This document shows positions 1 to 11,171 of a stretch of DNA of 64,000 bases, piece after piece. Numbering within the stretch: the stretch's first letter is position 1; every line of letters starts with the position of its first letter. The notes beneath the pieces were generated by a model that had not been told where the DNA came from, searched no databases, and saw only the letters and a program-made list of their open reading frames with translations. The DNA is taken from positions 1,240,001 through 1,304,000 of the forward strand of contig JAPWGK010000002.1 in the NCBI GenBank assembly GCA_029641185.1. Direction: 5' to 3'. Position numbers and translations under genes: made by a program. This DNA comes from Pseudofabraea citricarpa. Taxonomy: Eukaryota; Ascomycota; Leotiomycetes; Helotiales; Dermateaceae.

Positions 1-47
1 TGTCTCATTTTGAGGATCAATCTGCTGAGTACTAACATAATTTAAAG

Positions 48-1251
48 CTGATCATGGTGCCTTCGTTGGTCTTACTCCCGAAACCATCAGCGCACTTACA
101 GATGATGAGATAGCCAATCTGGAAACTGGCTCCAAAGCTCTCTTCATTGCTTGGCTATCATATGTTACTCTCATTTGGTCTTTGAAAGCATCCGTCTTGT
201 GCTTTTACGCTCGTCTTACGTATGTGTCTTATTACACAATCTTGTGAAACCATTACTTACTCTTCACCGCAGGCTTGGTCTCTGGCAACAAAAGTTTGTC
301 AAGATCTTGATAGGTCCGGTAGTCCTAACATACTTGGCAAGCATGCTTACTCTGTTCCTCCACTGTACTCCTATTCAGAAGAATTGGCAAATCAAACCCT
401 TCGCTGGTGGTCAGTAGCTAATCTTTCCATAAATCGATTCATTTGCTAACTTCAACGCAGAGAAGTGTACATTGTTCGTCGCGAACTACATAGTCGTGAT
501 TATTGGAAACGTTTGCACCGATCTAGCAATCCTCTACATTCCTCTTCCCATGATCTGGGCCGTCAAAATACCCATCCGACGTAAACTGGCCATCAGTGTT
601 CTACTGTCTTCTGGAATCTTCGTCATCATCGCTGCAATCCTTCGTTGCGTTCTCAGCCTCAAATATGTCGACGAAGTTGGTGCTTCTACAATCTGGGGGA
701 TTCGCGAGACCTTTATTGCTGTGTTGGCCATTTCCGCTGCTGCAATCAAACCATACTTTTCACGAAATCGCTGGACGGGCACTTCGAGTAACAATAAGAA
801 TGGTAATACGTCAACGGGCGTGCTGGACCGGTCCGATCTGAAGAAGGGGTCGGTCAAGATACCTAGCACCAGCGAACGAAATTTCACCAAGTCATGGCAA
901 GACAAGAATAATTCAGACATCGAACTTGGTCTGACAAACGAACCATCACTTCACGGCAGCCAAGACGAGTTTGTCTCCACCCCCGATATCATCTCGGGCA
1001 AATTTCCAGGAAACTCTGGGAGCTGGAATGTTGGTCCTGAGCACAAAGACCCCAAGAAACTCAAGCCGAAATCGTCTTCGGGTGGTCCGATGCAGATTCA
1101 AGTTACGACAACGTTTATTCATGATGATAGTGAACTCAATTCTCCTATTACTGGCGGACTTCATTCAAGTAAGCCATCCGAAGTGTGGTCGCCTCATGGT
1201 GAAAGCACCACGATGGTGAGTGCGACACGGAACAAAATAAGAGACAGGTGA
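48..1251 (+). CDS. Fungal rhodopsin-like integral membrane protein, 5' partial
   Basis: The gene enters from the left edge; only the 3' exons are present. A perfect branch site (tactaac) and AG at 46-47 mark an acceptor, so the exons are 48-219, 273-409 and 461-1251. The spliced reading passes through RLTLGLWQQKFVK and PFAGEKCTLFVANY, which supports both junctions. Several hydrophobic spans follow (VVLTYLASMLTLFLHC, IVVIIGNVCTDLAILYIPLP, a span around LAISVLLSSGIFVIIAAI, and FIAVLAISAAAIKP), then a roughly 170-residue hydrophilic Ser/Lys-rich cytoplasmic tail. This arrangement, with the conserved Cys, is that of the large fungal rhodopsin-like/SAT4-type membrane family, whose members mostly have no assigned function. 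N-terminal helices lie outside the window. No retinal-binding lysine can be claimed from this fragment. Confidence 0.8.
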
Positions 1252-1843
1252 TCTTAGCGGGCTTCTGTTATATGGATACATAATGGATGTAATCAAGGAG
1301 TCTTTTTAGTTTTAATCTCATTGGAAAATATCAAACATTTCACCAAGTTATATATATGCAGCCTTTTTGCGGTGATGTTATGAGCCTTAAGAGGTACCTC
1401 ATGTTACTGAATAGCCTACACGCTAGGTAGAGAGAAAGAGCTTAGTGGGTTTCTAAGTCTAATAAATAAGAATGCGGTTGTTAGACATGGAATTATACAA
1501 CCAAGTATTTAAAGAGAGGGAGAACTTCCTACGTTGGATTACTCGGCATGTAAATGCATTTGGGCTACATTGAATTCTCAAGAAAGTAAAAATCTCAGTC
1601 TCACTCTCAAAAAGAATACATAATACCCAGACACTGTAGCATTTTTCAAGCCACCTATCGTTCTTGTTTGAGAAAAACCAAGTTGGAAAGTATAAACATC
1701 CGTCTCAAGTGATACAACATTTCCGAACTGAGATAAAACCATTGAAAGTTATGCGATCTCAATAGGAAAAGATAAGAGACCCTAAATGATAGTACAATTT
1801 CATATTGAAATAAACAATTAGCCCAAGACTTTACTCTTCCAAA
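1252..1843. other. Intergenic, tail-to-tail
   Basis: AT-rich spacer between the 3' ends of the rhodopsin-like gene and the NmrA-like gene. I see no coding exon, RNA gene or repeat in it. Confidence 0.6.
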
Positions 1844-2681
1844 TCATGCGCTCTTTTCTTTTTCTTTCATACCAACCTCCGACCCAACCCATTCGTCACT
1901 ACCGCTTGCAAGATCTTCTGCCATGAAACCCGCAATATCTTCATATTTCGTTGTATATTTCCAAGCTCCAATAAGGCAAATATAAAGAATCGTTCCAATA
2001 AACGGGATTTTGGCAATCCAGGAGTTTTCAGAATTCCATGCGGGCAGAGTTCCGGCTGCGAGTAGAAGGTTGTGGGGGCGAGGATGGGGGATGAGGTCGG
2101 TTGTGCTTTGGGCCGGATCTTCAGGATTCATCATCGCGACACACATGAGCGACCAACGCAACTCATCAAGATTCACTGCCTGAACAACATTTCGTGTCCC
2201 AGCATGTTGCTCACCCGCAAACTTAGGCAAACTACAGCACCATCAATATGGCTCAAGAGGAGGGGGATCCAACTGACTAATCCATGAGCAACTTCCCACT
2301 TTCAGGCAATGCCAACACACCCAACCCACAACAGATCCACGCTCTCAACGGCTTTCCTCTATCCTTTCCTACCTCTATCGCTGCTTCGGTCACTGCCTTC
2401 GCGATCTTCGGCAAGAGAAACTCATGCCATGGAAGCACCTGGTTTCCGGCAACGTCTACGAGTGCATCACAATGGTTCTGGAGGAGCGCCCTTCTGATGG
2501 CTATTGGATCCGTCGCATCTCCGGTAAAGACTTTGATGCGAGCGAGAAGGGCAGGGGATATAAGGGACTCGAGTTTCGATGGTGAACGGATGAATACAGT
2601 GACGACGTGGCCATGGGCGACAAGAGCTGCGATACATCGACGGCCCAGATTGCCTGTTGCGCCAAGGAGAAGGACACGCAT
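1844..2681 (-). CDS. NmrA-like / NAD(P)-binding Rossmann-fold protein
   Basis: Two exons, 2681-2278 and 2231-1844, are joined by a 46-nt intron (2232-2277). Splicing turns the apparent stop after KLLMD into KLLMDYLPKFAGEQH. The product is 263 residues. It opens with MRVLLLGATGNLGRRC, the glycine-rich dinucleotide loop (GATGNLG) of atypical short-chain dehydrogenases, followed by a typical beta-alpha unit ending TVFIRSPSKL, which favours NADP. There is no clear YxxxK catalytic pair, so it resembles the NAD(P)H-binding NmrA/flavin-reductase-like group rather than a classical dehydrogenase. A hydrophobic segment lies near residue 215 (PFIGTILYICLIGAW). The substrate cannot be deduced. A redox-sensing role is known for NmrA, but that would be speculation here. 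Confidence 0.8.
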
Positions 2682-3861
2682 GTTTGCGGATTTGAATCTT
2701 CACTTTCAATGGCCTACAAAGGACCTGATTATCTGCATGGACATCTGGCTATATAAGTGCACTTTGCATTGCGGGGTATCGAGGTAGGTGGGCTGGATGG
2801 CTGGAAGGCATCCAAAGGACGCGTGCGACCCCAGACCTTGCTTCTATGACCTGGTCACAAAATGCATATCGATTATTATTCGTGATCTGTGCCGCAAGAA
2901 CGCGCTCTTGATCGTTCGAGTACGAAAATTATTTCCCATTGTGGATGGGATCGGCCGAGTACGGCGGAGGCAACTTTACAAGTCGGCCTGCTATTAGCTT
3001 TTGTGAAACCAGATCCAGCCTGCTTTATTTCAGAATCGTCTGGTTTTTAAGTTGCGTCTGGTCGAGCTGTAAGTTCAGGCACTCCTGACATGTGTCGGTA
3101 CCCGCACGAGCACATCACTCGTATGGGGCATTGAATTTTAGCACTGCCTCCTCAGTCTCGATTCGTTCTGTGCCTGAGTTCTGTTACAGAACCCTTATGA
3201 TGACATGTCTTTACTTGGCTTAATTGTGGTTGTCTTGCTATAGCAAACGTCAAGCAGTCTTGATCAATACCTCAAGTCGGGATTCCTCTTGATCAACTTT
3301 CAATTGTCACCAGGCCCTGCCAGTACAATTAGCACAGCCTTAGCCTCAATGCACGAAGTCTAATTGTGTGCTTAATGCTACATGTGACTAGCTTTAGTGG
3401 CCTGTCGCTGTTAGGAAGGGTGTTGTGTTGTCTAGACTGCGAATCAGACGAATTATGCCTTCGTAGTCGACCAAAGTATTCGATGGTTGGCAAAAGCATT
3501 GCCAACGACGTTTTTCTCTAGAGAGATATCGATCACTCAATTCCGGTATCTATACCTCTTGTCGCAATACGTATTGTTTCTGTTGTCGAGCTAAGAGTAC
3601 AGAGTAATTAGGAATCGAGTGTTGCAGATATCAGAACAAAATGACATGAGCTGTTGTCCTTGTCTCTTCACTACGAGGCTCCTAGAAACTGACTCTAGGC
3701 CTAGGAGTAACGGTTCTGGCTCTTAACCATTCTAGGTTCTACCAAGCCTACTGAGAACTTAGACTAATGAAGTCTGAAGATTTCACGATCAACTAAGAAA
3801 GCTGCATCTTGTTGATATTTGCCTCCCCTCGCCCTCAGCAGACTGAAACCAGTATTCTATT
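2682..3861. other. Intergenic, head-to-head
   Basis: About 1.2 kb between two divergent gene starts. It holds a perfect 7-bp hairpin (GTTGGCA/TGCCAAC, 3486-3506) and a CTAGGCCTAG palindrome near 3700. The open frame at 2788-2997 has no protein-like character. No other feature is seen. Confidence 0.5.
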
Positions 3862-5017
3862 ATGTTCAAAAACATGGATTCTCCTTGCGACTCTCTGGAG
3901 CGAATGCCCAACGTCAAAAGCAAAGAGGTGCCACTGATCAGCACTGAAGAAGAAATATATAAGCACGAGAACGAAAATGAACTGAGACAAATCAAATTTC
4001 CAGACATTCATACGCCCAAACAACCAATATCTATAATGAGAGGGGCATACCCAATTTTTACTCACAAAACCTGTCCCTATGTCCTTTCACCAGGGTAAAC
4101 ATAGTTATTTGCCTGTAATTTGTAGGGTTGCTGATCTGTGTAGATTCCTTGACCGAGTGCTCACTCTACCTCCTGAACTTCACACGAATATATACGATCA
4201 GATTATTGGAAACTCTTCACGAACCTCACGTCATCGTACATTACTTGACAGGACTAGTCCGAATGGATGTCATGTTGGACTCGCAAGAAGGAACCCCCCA
4301 GCTTTAGCCGAAAAGGAGCTCGCAGCACTCCAGGAAGCTCATATCAAGAATAGCAGAATATTTTCAGCCTACAAGGAAGGCATGTTTAATTACTTAAGTG
4401 CTGAAAGTATCCACAGCATGTCGGTGGTATCGGGCATCCTACAAGAAACTGGCAAGACGGATCCCAACGCCTTGAAGATGTTTGAGCAGTTCAGGACTTA
4501 CATTGGAAAAAACACTGTATTAGATCTCAAGACCGAATCTTTTTTCCGCGACGTATGTTCTTGATTCTTCATTCAGTTTCTCAATTCAGTTCGTCATTAC
4601 TAATAAGGCTCACAGGGCGCACTTTACTGGTTGAAGAACCACGAATTCTATCATTCTGATATCCAGCACATCACCCTTAACCGAATCCCAGCACAAGACG
4701 GTGTATTCATGCATCAATGGGAGCTCGTCTGGCTGTGCACGTACATCAAGCAAACGTTCAAAAATCTGAAGAGTGTGGTTTTCTGGCTCACAATGACGGA
4801 CTTGGAGGTTGCGGAAACAATTGAGAGCTCTGTCGATGCGAAGTGGATCTTGGCAGTTAGGAACCTACCTGTCAAAGAGTCCTTTGAGCTGAAAATGCGC
4901 GTCATCCGTGAGGGGAGGGGTTGCAAGCACGTTCGGTCCAAGGAGTGTGATGCACAGGATTTTGAGAATGTCAGGAAATTGATCACGCCGATTTCTTTGC
5001 TGCCAAGTACCCTTTGA
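3862..5017 (+). CDS. Hypothetical protein with F-box/2EXR-like N-terminal motif
   Basis: Three exons, 3862-4094, 4144-4552 and 4616-5017, give 347 residues. The first intron could be read as a 31-nt intron ending at 4125, but the AG at 4143 makes a normal 49-nt intron with a gctgat branch site and reads SPGFLDRVLTLPPELHTNIY. The LPPELxxxIYDxI stretch at about residues 83-95 is the signature that opens many fungal F-box-like and 2EXR-type proteins. The rest is helical with no known catalytic motif. Such proteins are abundant, fast-evolving and mostly uncharacterised in Pezizomycotina. An F-box role (substrate recruitment to SCF ligase) is only an inference from the short motif. The next gene runs in the same direction 0.8 kb downstream. 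Confidence 0.7.
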
Positions 5018-5839
5018 GGCTGCTTTGTTGGATTGATTTTGAGATGTGCCTCTCTAGTATTTTGGTTGAGCAGAACTTGGCGCTGTTCAAAGCTATCTAA
5101 TACTGATCTGCACTATAACGCAGGGTTAATCATTTATTACTTTCAAAAAAGAAAATTCACAACCATTCGAGCAAAAGAAAAGAGATGAAGAAGAAATCAC
5201 AGAATGAGATTCCTTTTGCATCTCTAATCCAAGATTTCAACTGTCCTGTATTTGTAGGTAAGTGCTATCGCACGTTTCTATAGAGAGTACAGCATTGCAC
5301 GTGTACAGCCTTGCTTTAACCAGCCCGCTGCAGGTCCAAGTCTTCCGAGTTTGTGACGCAGCGCTTTCTACCAATTAATCGTGCGCACTCATGCAGGAAC
5401 ACCAGATTACAAAGGTACCCGGCCAATATGTTGAAAAGTTTCGTCTGGGTGTAAACACCATGGTTTATTCGGCACGCCCTTCTCACACGACCGGATACAT
5501 TCGTGCCTCGAGCTCAACAGATCAACTTCATCTCTCAATCGCATCTTCCCTTGAATTATGCCCAGCTATTCTATTACAAGAAAACCGCACAATTCAGGTG
5601 AGATGTGATAATTACTAGCTGATCTGCATGCAGCTATTCCTGTAGTCGCCGCCACAATATGCATGCATGACATGCAACTGCCAACTGCCAACTGGCTTGG
5701 AACTCGAAAATCCTTCGCGCGCAGCTGCGCGGGAAACAGTGCCAAAGAGCCGCAACCTGAATCATATTAAATATCCGACCACACTCTTGCAGTTCACATT
5801 TTCCAATTCTTATCTTCGCTTCACCTGCTTTTGGGCAAT
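5018..5839. other. Intergenic
   Basis: 3' flank of the F-box-like gene and promoter of the C2H2-like gene. Short frames at 5391-5618 and 5667-5999 look non-coding. No RNA gene or repeat is seen. Confidence 0.5.
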
Positions 5840-7489
5840 ATGGATACTAATCGCAGTGTTGTTGCTGTATACGGGTCGAATAGCGAATCTCTCAAGCATG
5901 AAACTGGTTCCCTACCCAGCACAGCAATTTCTCGTTACTTGGAGGATGATGACTGGGTACCTATTGGTCTGCGTCGTCAGCCACTTCATAGGGATGTAGC
6001 AAAAAGAGAGATGGCGCACGCTCTAATATCTTTTGACAAATTTTTTAAAAGAGCGACAAGGTAGGTAGTTCAGTAAACAAATGGAGTTTACGAAACGCTT
6101 ACATAGCCATTTCTCAGTGACGATATCGACCAATCTACCGTCGAGAAAGAATCCAATAGATTTATGAGGTATGGAATCCAATGAACAAGTGAACATCTTA
6201 CACAATGCTAACTTAGTTTCCCTTAATAGTGATGTCGAAGAATCCAATCTAGATCAGCAAGAAGGATCTGGAATCAGCCTGCATGAAGACTCCTCTTCAG
6301 ATACTGACAGTGACGAAGAATCAGAACACTTAGAGCTGGCAATTATACGTTTTCTTCGGGCAGATTTGGCTTTTGCTACTGGTGTGGTTGCGCATCTTTT
6401 TAGTCTGCCCGATCATCTTCAAACTTTCGTGGTTGGTATAGTGCAGCACACCAGCAGGGAAGAAAATCCAGGTCCAGAACACACAGCAAAAACACCTGCC
6501 GTAAAATGCCGTGGTACCTTCCCGCAACCGACCAAACCCCAAAGCAAGCGTCGGAACAGCAACGATGAAGATGGGGAACCCGATGAAAACCGGCCAAAGA
6601 AATATAGAGCCAAGCCGTATTCGAAATCAATCCTTTGGGACCCGAAGTATGCCTGTCCATTTCACATTTACAGGCCAAACAAATATTGTGTAAGGAATGA
6701 ATATGGTGGTTCTGGTGATCACTATAGTTCATACATGGGAACTGGCTTCAAAGAGGTCCGCCGATTGAAGTGAGTTACCATCTAGTGATTTTCATTGCCT
6801 TGAAGTGATACTAAAATGAGTCAGGGATCATTTTGAAAGCACACATCGAATGCCTCAGTGTCTGCGGTGCTGGCAAATCTTTGACTTGCCAGAACAGCTG
6901 CACGAACATATCTACACAGCCGTCCACAGGTGCGAAGACAGATCTGCAGATTTCGACGAGAAAGAAGGCGTTGATGATGCCCAGTGGCCAAAGATTCAAG
7001 CGGCGCTTACCACGCCTCGTTCCAGAAAAGGGAAGGGGGTGCATAAAAAGAGCGACTGGGATCAATGGTTTGATGTTTGGAAAATCTTATTTCCATCGGA
7101 GAAATATACGGGTCTCTTGGTACCAACTCACCCCTGTCAGTATACTCTAATCTTCACTATCACACGCGCCTAATCTATACCTAGATTACTTCGATCCAGA
7201 AGTGGCACGTAACCCCACTGGTTATTCAGAGGTGGAACAAATACTTACCGCATTGAAATATATATGGGAGGAAACCGCCGAGAAACTAGAGAGAGAAATG
7301 CAGATCGCAGACGCACTTCAATATCGTCCCTCACAAGCAGAAGTTATGACGATGGTCCGTCGGGCAACAATTATTGATGGCACAATGGGAGATCCTGCAG
7401 GGCAGTCATCTAATCACCCTTTCGAACCTGAAAGGGACTCAGAATTCACAGCTTGTATAGACCCCAAATGGTTGGAAAGCTTCCGATAA
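5840..7489 (+). CDS. C2H2-type zinc-finger-like fungal protein
   Basis: Five exons, 5840-6060, 6118-6168, 6230-6769, 6825-7135 and 7185-7489, encode 475 residues. The second intron has a gctaac branch site. The N-terminus is acidic and Ser-rich (DSSSDTDSDEESE) and is followed by a basic linker (KRRNSNDEDGEPDENRPKKY). The conserved core starts ACPFHIYRPNKYC, continues GFKEVRRLKDHFESTH and then CLRCWQIFDLPEQLHEHIY before VHRC. Cys and His pairs are spaced as in the degenerate C2H2-like modules common in fungal proteins of unknown role. The intron at 6770-6824 falls inside the module; unspliced frames break the His pair. Nucleic-acid binding is plausible but unproven. The C-terminal third (EVEQILTALKYIWEE) is helical with no recognised domain. 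Confidence 0.75.
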
Positions 7490-8398
7490 GATACAGATTT
7501 CAGATGCGTAAAGGTAAGTAGAATCTATAATATTCGGAAGGTGGATCTTGCTAACGGATAAAGATTTAAAGATTTCTTATTTTTTATTTTGATTAGATAG
7601 GAGCTCAATTTCAGTAGATAAGTACCTGAGATTCATTGGAGTATCAGCAAGTGAATGGTGCCAGAAAGCCCTGCCCTCATCGCTTGTTTGACTCGCTTAA
7701 CTTCATTAGATGGGTAACAATTCACGAATGATGATGGGAAAGTTATAAATACACAGAAAGAATAACCTGGTATGTTCTTTGACATTCGAATCTGAGCTTG
7801 CCTACTCTAAAAACGCTAGGACAATCATCTACTAAATATATATACACATATATTCTTGCCACTCATACAACAGCATCAAGCGTCCCTGAATGAATTCCCA
7901 TTTTCAACTCAATTCGACAAATACTCGCTGTTCCAGGGGACGCACGTTAAGTCTTCGGGCATCAAAGCTATATCCTATGATATACGTTCTCTAAGGCATT
8001 GCGGTTGTGCGTTGGCTCCCTTTACGCCACATAGAGTCAATACCTCCTACCCGATTATACCATTTGGCGATCGATTATGTTCTCGAGACTTCCAGACAAG
8101 GGCTAGGATCCATAGGCAGAGAAAAACACAGACATAGCGAGTTCGACCAATAATGGCAATAAGGACTACTACCCTTGTCAGATAACGTCACATGACGTAA
8201 CACGTTAATCGCAAACCTCTTCAGAAAATCCGGGGCCCCTCCTAGAAGCCAAGAGAGTAGATGAGCGCCCAAACACCAACGCCAGTTTGCTTTGCCGACA
8301 CCTGATATTCGACCCGGATGGTTCTGCGGCTGCTGATTAATGAACAACCACTCCAACACACCTAGCAAACCTGAAGATATACCATCTCGGCAAGTACA
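7490..8398. other. Intergenic
   Basis: 3' flank of the C2H2-like gene and promoter of the glutathione transferase gene. AT-rich up to about 7900, GC-richer afterwards. The open frames at 7856-8137 and 8075-8413 are antisense to each other and not protein-like. Confidence 0.5.
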
Positions 8399-9118
8399 AT
8401 GGCCGGCAGACATCTCTCAACACACCTCAAACTGAAGCTATACTCGGCCCCCCTCTCAGGCTGCTCGGCACGGATCCGGATCGCGGCCCAACTCAAGAAG
8501 ATCCCCAGCCTGACATACCACAACGTGTCGCTGGAGAAGTCAGAGCAGCACGACGCCGACTATCTCAGGGTGAATCCGAACGCATCAGTTCCCAGCCTGG
8601 TCATCACAGACACGGACACGACAACGCTCACGATCACGCAGTCAGGAGCCATCCTCGATTTCCTCGAGACGCGCTTTCCGACTCCAGCTCTGCTCCCGCG
8701 CGGCGAGCACGACGTCGGCAAGAGAGCGCGCGTGCTGGAACTGGTCAACCTCGTGGCGTGCGATATCCAGCCCCCGCAGGGAAGCAAAGTGCGGGCGCGA
8801 GTCGCGGCCGAGGGCGGCGATGCAGAGGAATGGGCTCGCTGGGTCTACGACCGTGGCTTTGGCGTCTATGAGCGCTTCCTCGAGAGAGACGAGCGACATG
8901 GCGTGGGCGTGGGGTTGTTCAGCGTTGGCGAGGACGTTACCTTAGCCGACTGCTATCTGTTTCCCGCCGTGCAGGGCGCCGCGAGAGTTGGCATCGATGT
9001 CCGGAAGTGGCCGCGGATTAGAGGTGTCGTGGCGGCGTGTTGGGAGATGGAGGAATTTAGGAGGGGTGGGCTTTGGAGGGAGGGAGGGGAGGGGATTGTT
9101 CCTATATCCGTACTTTAA
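8399..9118 (+). CDS. Glutathione S-transferase, zeta / maleylacetoacetate isomerase-like
   Basis: A single exon of 239 residues with the ATG at 8399. The N-terminal thioredoxin-like domain carries SGCSARIRIA, the counterpart of the SSCS/xR active-site motif of zeta-class enzymes, then NPNASVPSLVI (cis-Pro) and TQSGAILDFLE (the glutathione gamma-glutamyl-binding QS pair). The C-terminal helical domain has VTLADCYLFPAVQGAARVGIDV. Zeta enzymes isomerise maleylacetoacetate in tyrosine and phenylalanine catabolism, but no homogentisate-pathway gene is nearby, so the substrate is open. The CxA replacement in SGCSA and the divergent DIQPPQG segment suggest a paralogue rather than the core catabolic enzyme. 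The coding region is clearly GC-richer than its flanks. Confidence 0.8.
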   Translation: MAGRHLSTHLKLKLYSAPLSGCSARIRIAAQLKKIPSLTYHNVSLEKSEQHDADYLRVNPNASVPSLVITDTDTTTLTITQSGAILDFLETRFPTPALLPRGEHDVGKRARVLELVNLVACDIQPPQGSKVRARVAAEGGDAEEWARWVYDRGFGVYERFLERDERHGVGVGLFSVGEDVTLADCYLFPAVQGAARVGIDVRKWPRIRGVVAACWEMEEFRRGGLWREGGEGIVPISVL

Positions 9119-9703
9119 CGAGCAGAGCAGAGCAGAGCCGAGTAGAAAAAGCAGGAATTCCATCTGGGTCCGGATTATGTATTGGATTTTCCTTCCTTTC
9201 GTTTATTAGATGCTGCATATGCAGTATGGAAGAAGGGCCTCTCTCTGTTTCCGAACATGGCCTACTCCAGCCCTCGAGCCCTCGAACGAAGGGCTGCACA
9301 CCTCCTTTGAGTCGAGAAGCGACCGTAAAGGTTCGAAGCCGCAGCTACTACATAAAGCATCTCTTGATTGGTTACCCAGCACAGCGGAGCGGACCGACCA
9401 ACCGACCTTGAGGGCCCGACCCGACATGCCAGAATGCTGGGCCGCAGAAGAAAAGAAAGCATGGAAGGGTTCTGGTGCATAGCTGTGCATATATTGGGAC
9501 GTCGGTAGATGGGCCGATGGGTGGATGAGTGGCCAATAGAGGGACCGAAACATGGATATGGAGAGGGGATGGAGAGACATGTGAGGCGCTTCGTAGGAGG
9601 AATATGACGAATTGATTGATTGATCAATACTCTTGGTATAGTAAGAAGAGAAGAAAGAGGTAAAAGAAAAGGCTGGATGGATGATCTAGAGGATGGAAGC
9701 GAG

Positions 9704-9726
9704 TCGGTAGGTCGGTCGGTCGGTAA
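9704..9726. repeat. GGTC/GTCG microsatellite
   Basis: Four-base tandem repeat (GGTC units, slightly imperfect) in the transferase 3' flank. Confidence 0.7.
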
Positions 9727-10112
9727 AGTGGCTGTAACCCCCTATTTTAGTGGCTTGTTTCAAGGATTAGCTACTCTACTATAGCGGTACGGGTAGCCCT
9801 ACCGAAAAAAGCGAAAGATTTCTTGTACTTCCTTCCTGAATGAATGAACCTGAACCAACACCAACACCAGCACAACCTCGACTCATTTCTCTCTCACAAA
9901 TATACATACACTATCAACCACCAACCATCTACCTAACTGACGAGAATCCAAAAGAATCCAAAGAAAAAAGTCAACGTCCAACAATACACGGTCGAGCGAG
10001 AACTTGGTCATTGGACAGACAGCCCGGCAATGGCGCCGGCCGGGGGAGGGGAGAGAGGGGGCTGGCAAGGCCTGTCAAGTCAATTCATGCATACCGACCA
10101 AAAACCACACCA

Positions 10113-10136
10113 CACTGCACTGCACTGCACTGCACC
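10113..10136. repeat. Pentanucleotide CTGCA microsatellite
   Basis: About four and a half perfect ACTGC/CTGCA units in tandem. Confidence 0.8.
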
Positions 10137-10148
10137 CACTGCGACAGA

Positions 10149-10172
10149 CGACCAACGACCAACGACCAACGA
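10149..10172. repeat. Heptanucleotide ACCAACG tandem repeat
   Basis: Three consecutive ACCAACG units directly after the pentanucleotide tract. Confidence 0.8.
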
Positions 10173-11171
10173 TGATGGAAAGACACTGCAAATGTCACAT
10201 CGTGCAGCTGCGGTCCTGCGGTGTGCTGCTTAAGCAATCACCTCCTTGCCTTGCTTGAAACGCAGAGTCGCAGCTTTCGGGGCAGTGGGCAGCAGTACGG
10301 AGTAGCAGCAAGCGGTGAGGAGGAGGATAACGAGGACGAGGACGACGATGCCACATACACGTACTCGGCGGTCGATTAGTGAGACTGAGGCTGGTTGGTA
10401 ACTTGGTATATCTACATACACATCTCCGCGCTTCCTTCCTTCGTTCCTTCTTCTCCTTCCTTCTCTCTCTTTGTTTTTCTTTTTTATTGCCGAGTTGCAT
10501 AACATGGCATGACATGGCTTGAGAAATACTTTTTGCTTTTGTTTTGCTCTCTTCTTGGGCTCTAATGCTCAATATTGGAAAGACAGACCGACAGAAAAAA
10601 AAAAAGTAAAAACGTCACACAGCCTTGAGACATTGCTGCCCTCTCTTCTCGGTAGCTCCGTCACATCAACGAGCACAAAGATCCAAAAATGCCGAATCCT
10701 CCCCCCTCCAAGTGGAGCACTCGACCTCTACCACTTCATTTTATTTATCGACAGCCAATTTCCATCGCCTCATGCATTAAGACGGGGAGCCTTATTTTCT
10801 CACCTCCTTCACGAGATATCTCTTCTCTCACCCCCTTCACAAAGAATCCAGAGGGACGAACGAAAAGAAAATTCAAATTGCCATCGTTAGACGTACACTG
10901 GTATGAGAAAAGGTCTAGAAGGAAACAACCAACAAGCACGAGAAAAACCCGCCCCGGACTTTTTTTTTCTGTCAGAACACCTCCGAAAACCACCCAGATT
11001 ACTAGTTTCTACGCATGAAAAAGAAGAGCCACCACAGCAGATAACCGACGTGAGGTGTGGACAGAAACCTCTCCAGAGAAGATATACCCTCAACTTTTCC
11101 CCTGTTGAAAAACGCCGAAAAAGAAAAAATGTACTTGGAAATCAGGAAACATGTACAATCTAATGATGCGA

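Larger units (their letters stand above)
9119..11171. other. Intergenic with microsatellites, tail-to-tail
   Basis: Two kilobases between the 3' ends of the transferase and the AMP ligase. It holds several short tandem repeats (entries below) and pyrimidine-rich tracts around 10430-10490. All open frames overlap on both strands and have low-complexity content, so I call none of them a gene. Confidence 0.5.

Noticed and set aside
4095..4125. 31-nt intron in the F-box-like gene
   Set aside because: Too short for fungal splicing; the AG at 4143 gives a 49-nt intron with a branch site and keeps the same frame.
9325..9345. GGTTCGAAGCC resembling a tRNA B box
   Set aside because: Differs from the B-box consensus end and no A box lies upstream at the right distance.
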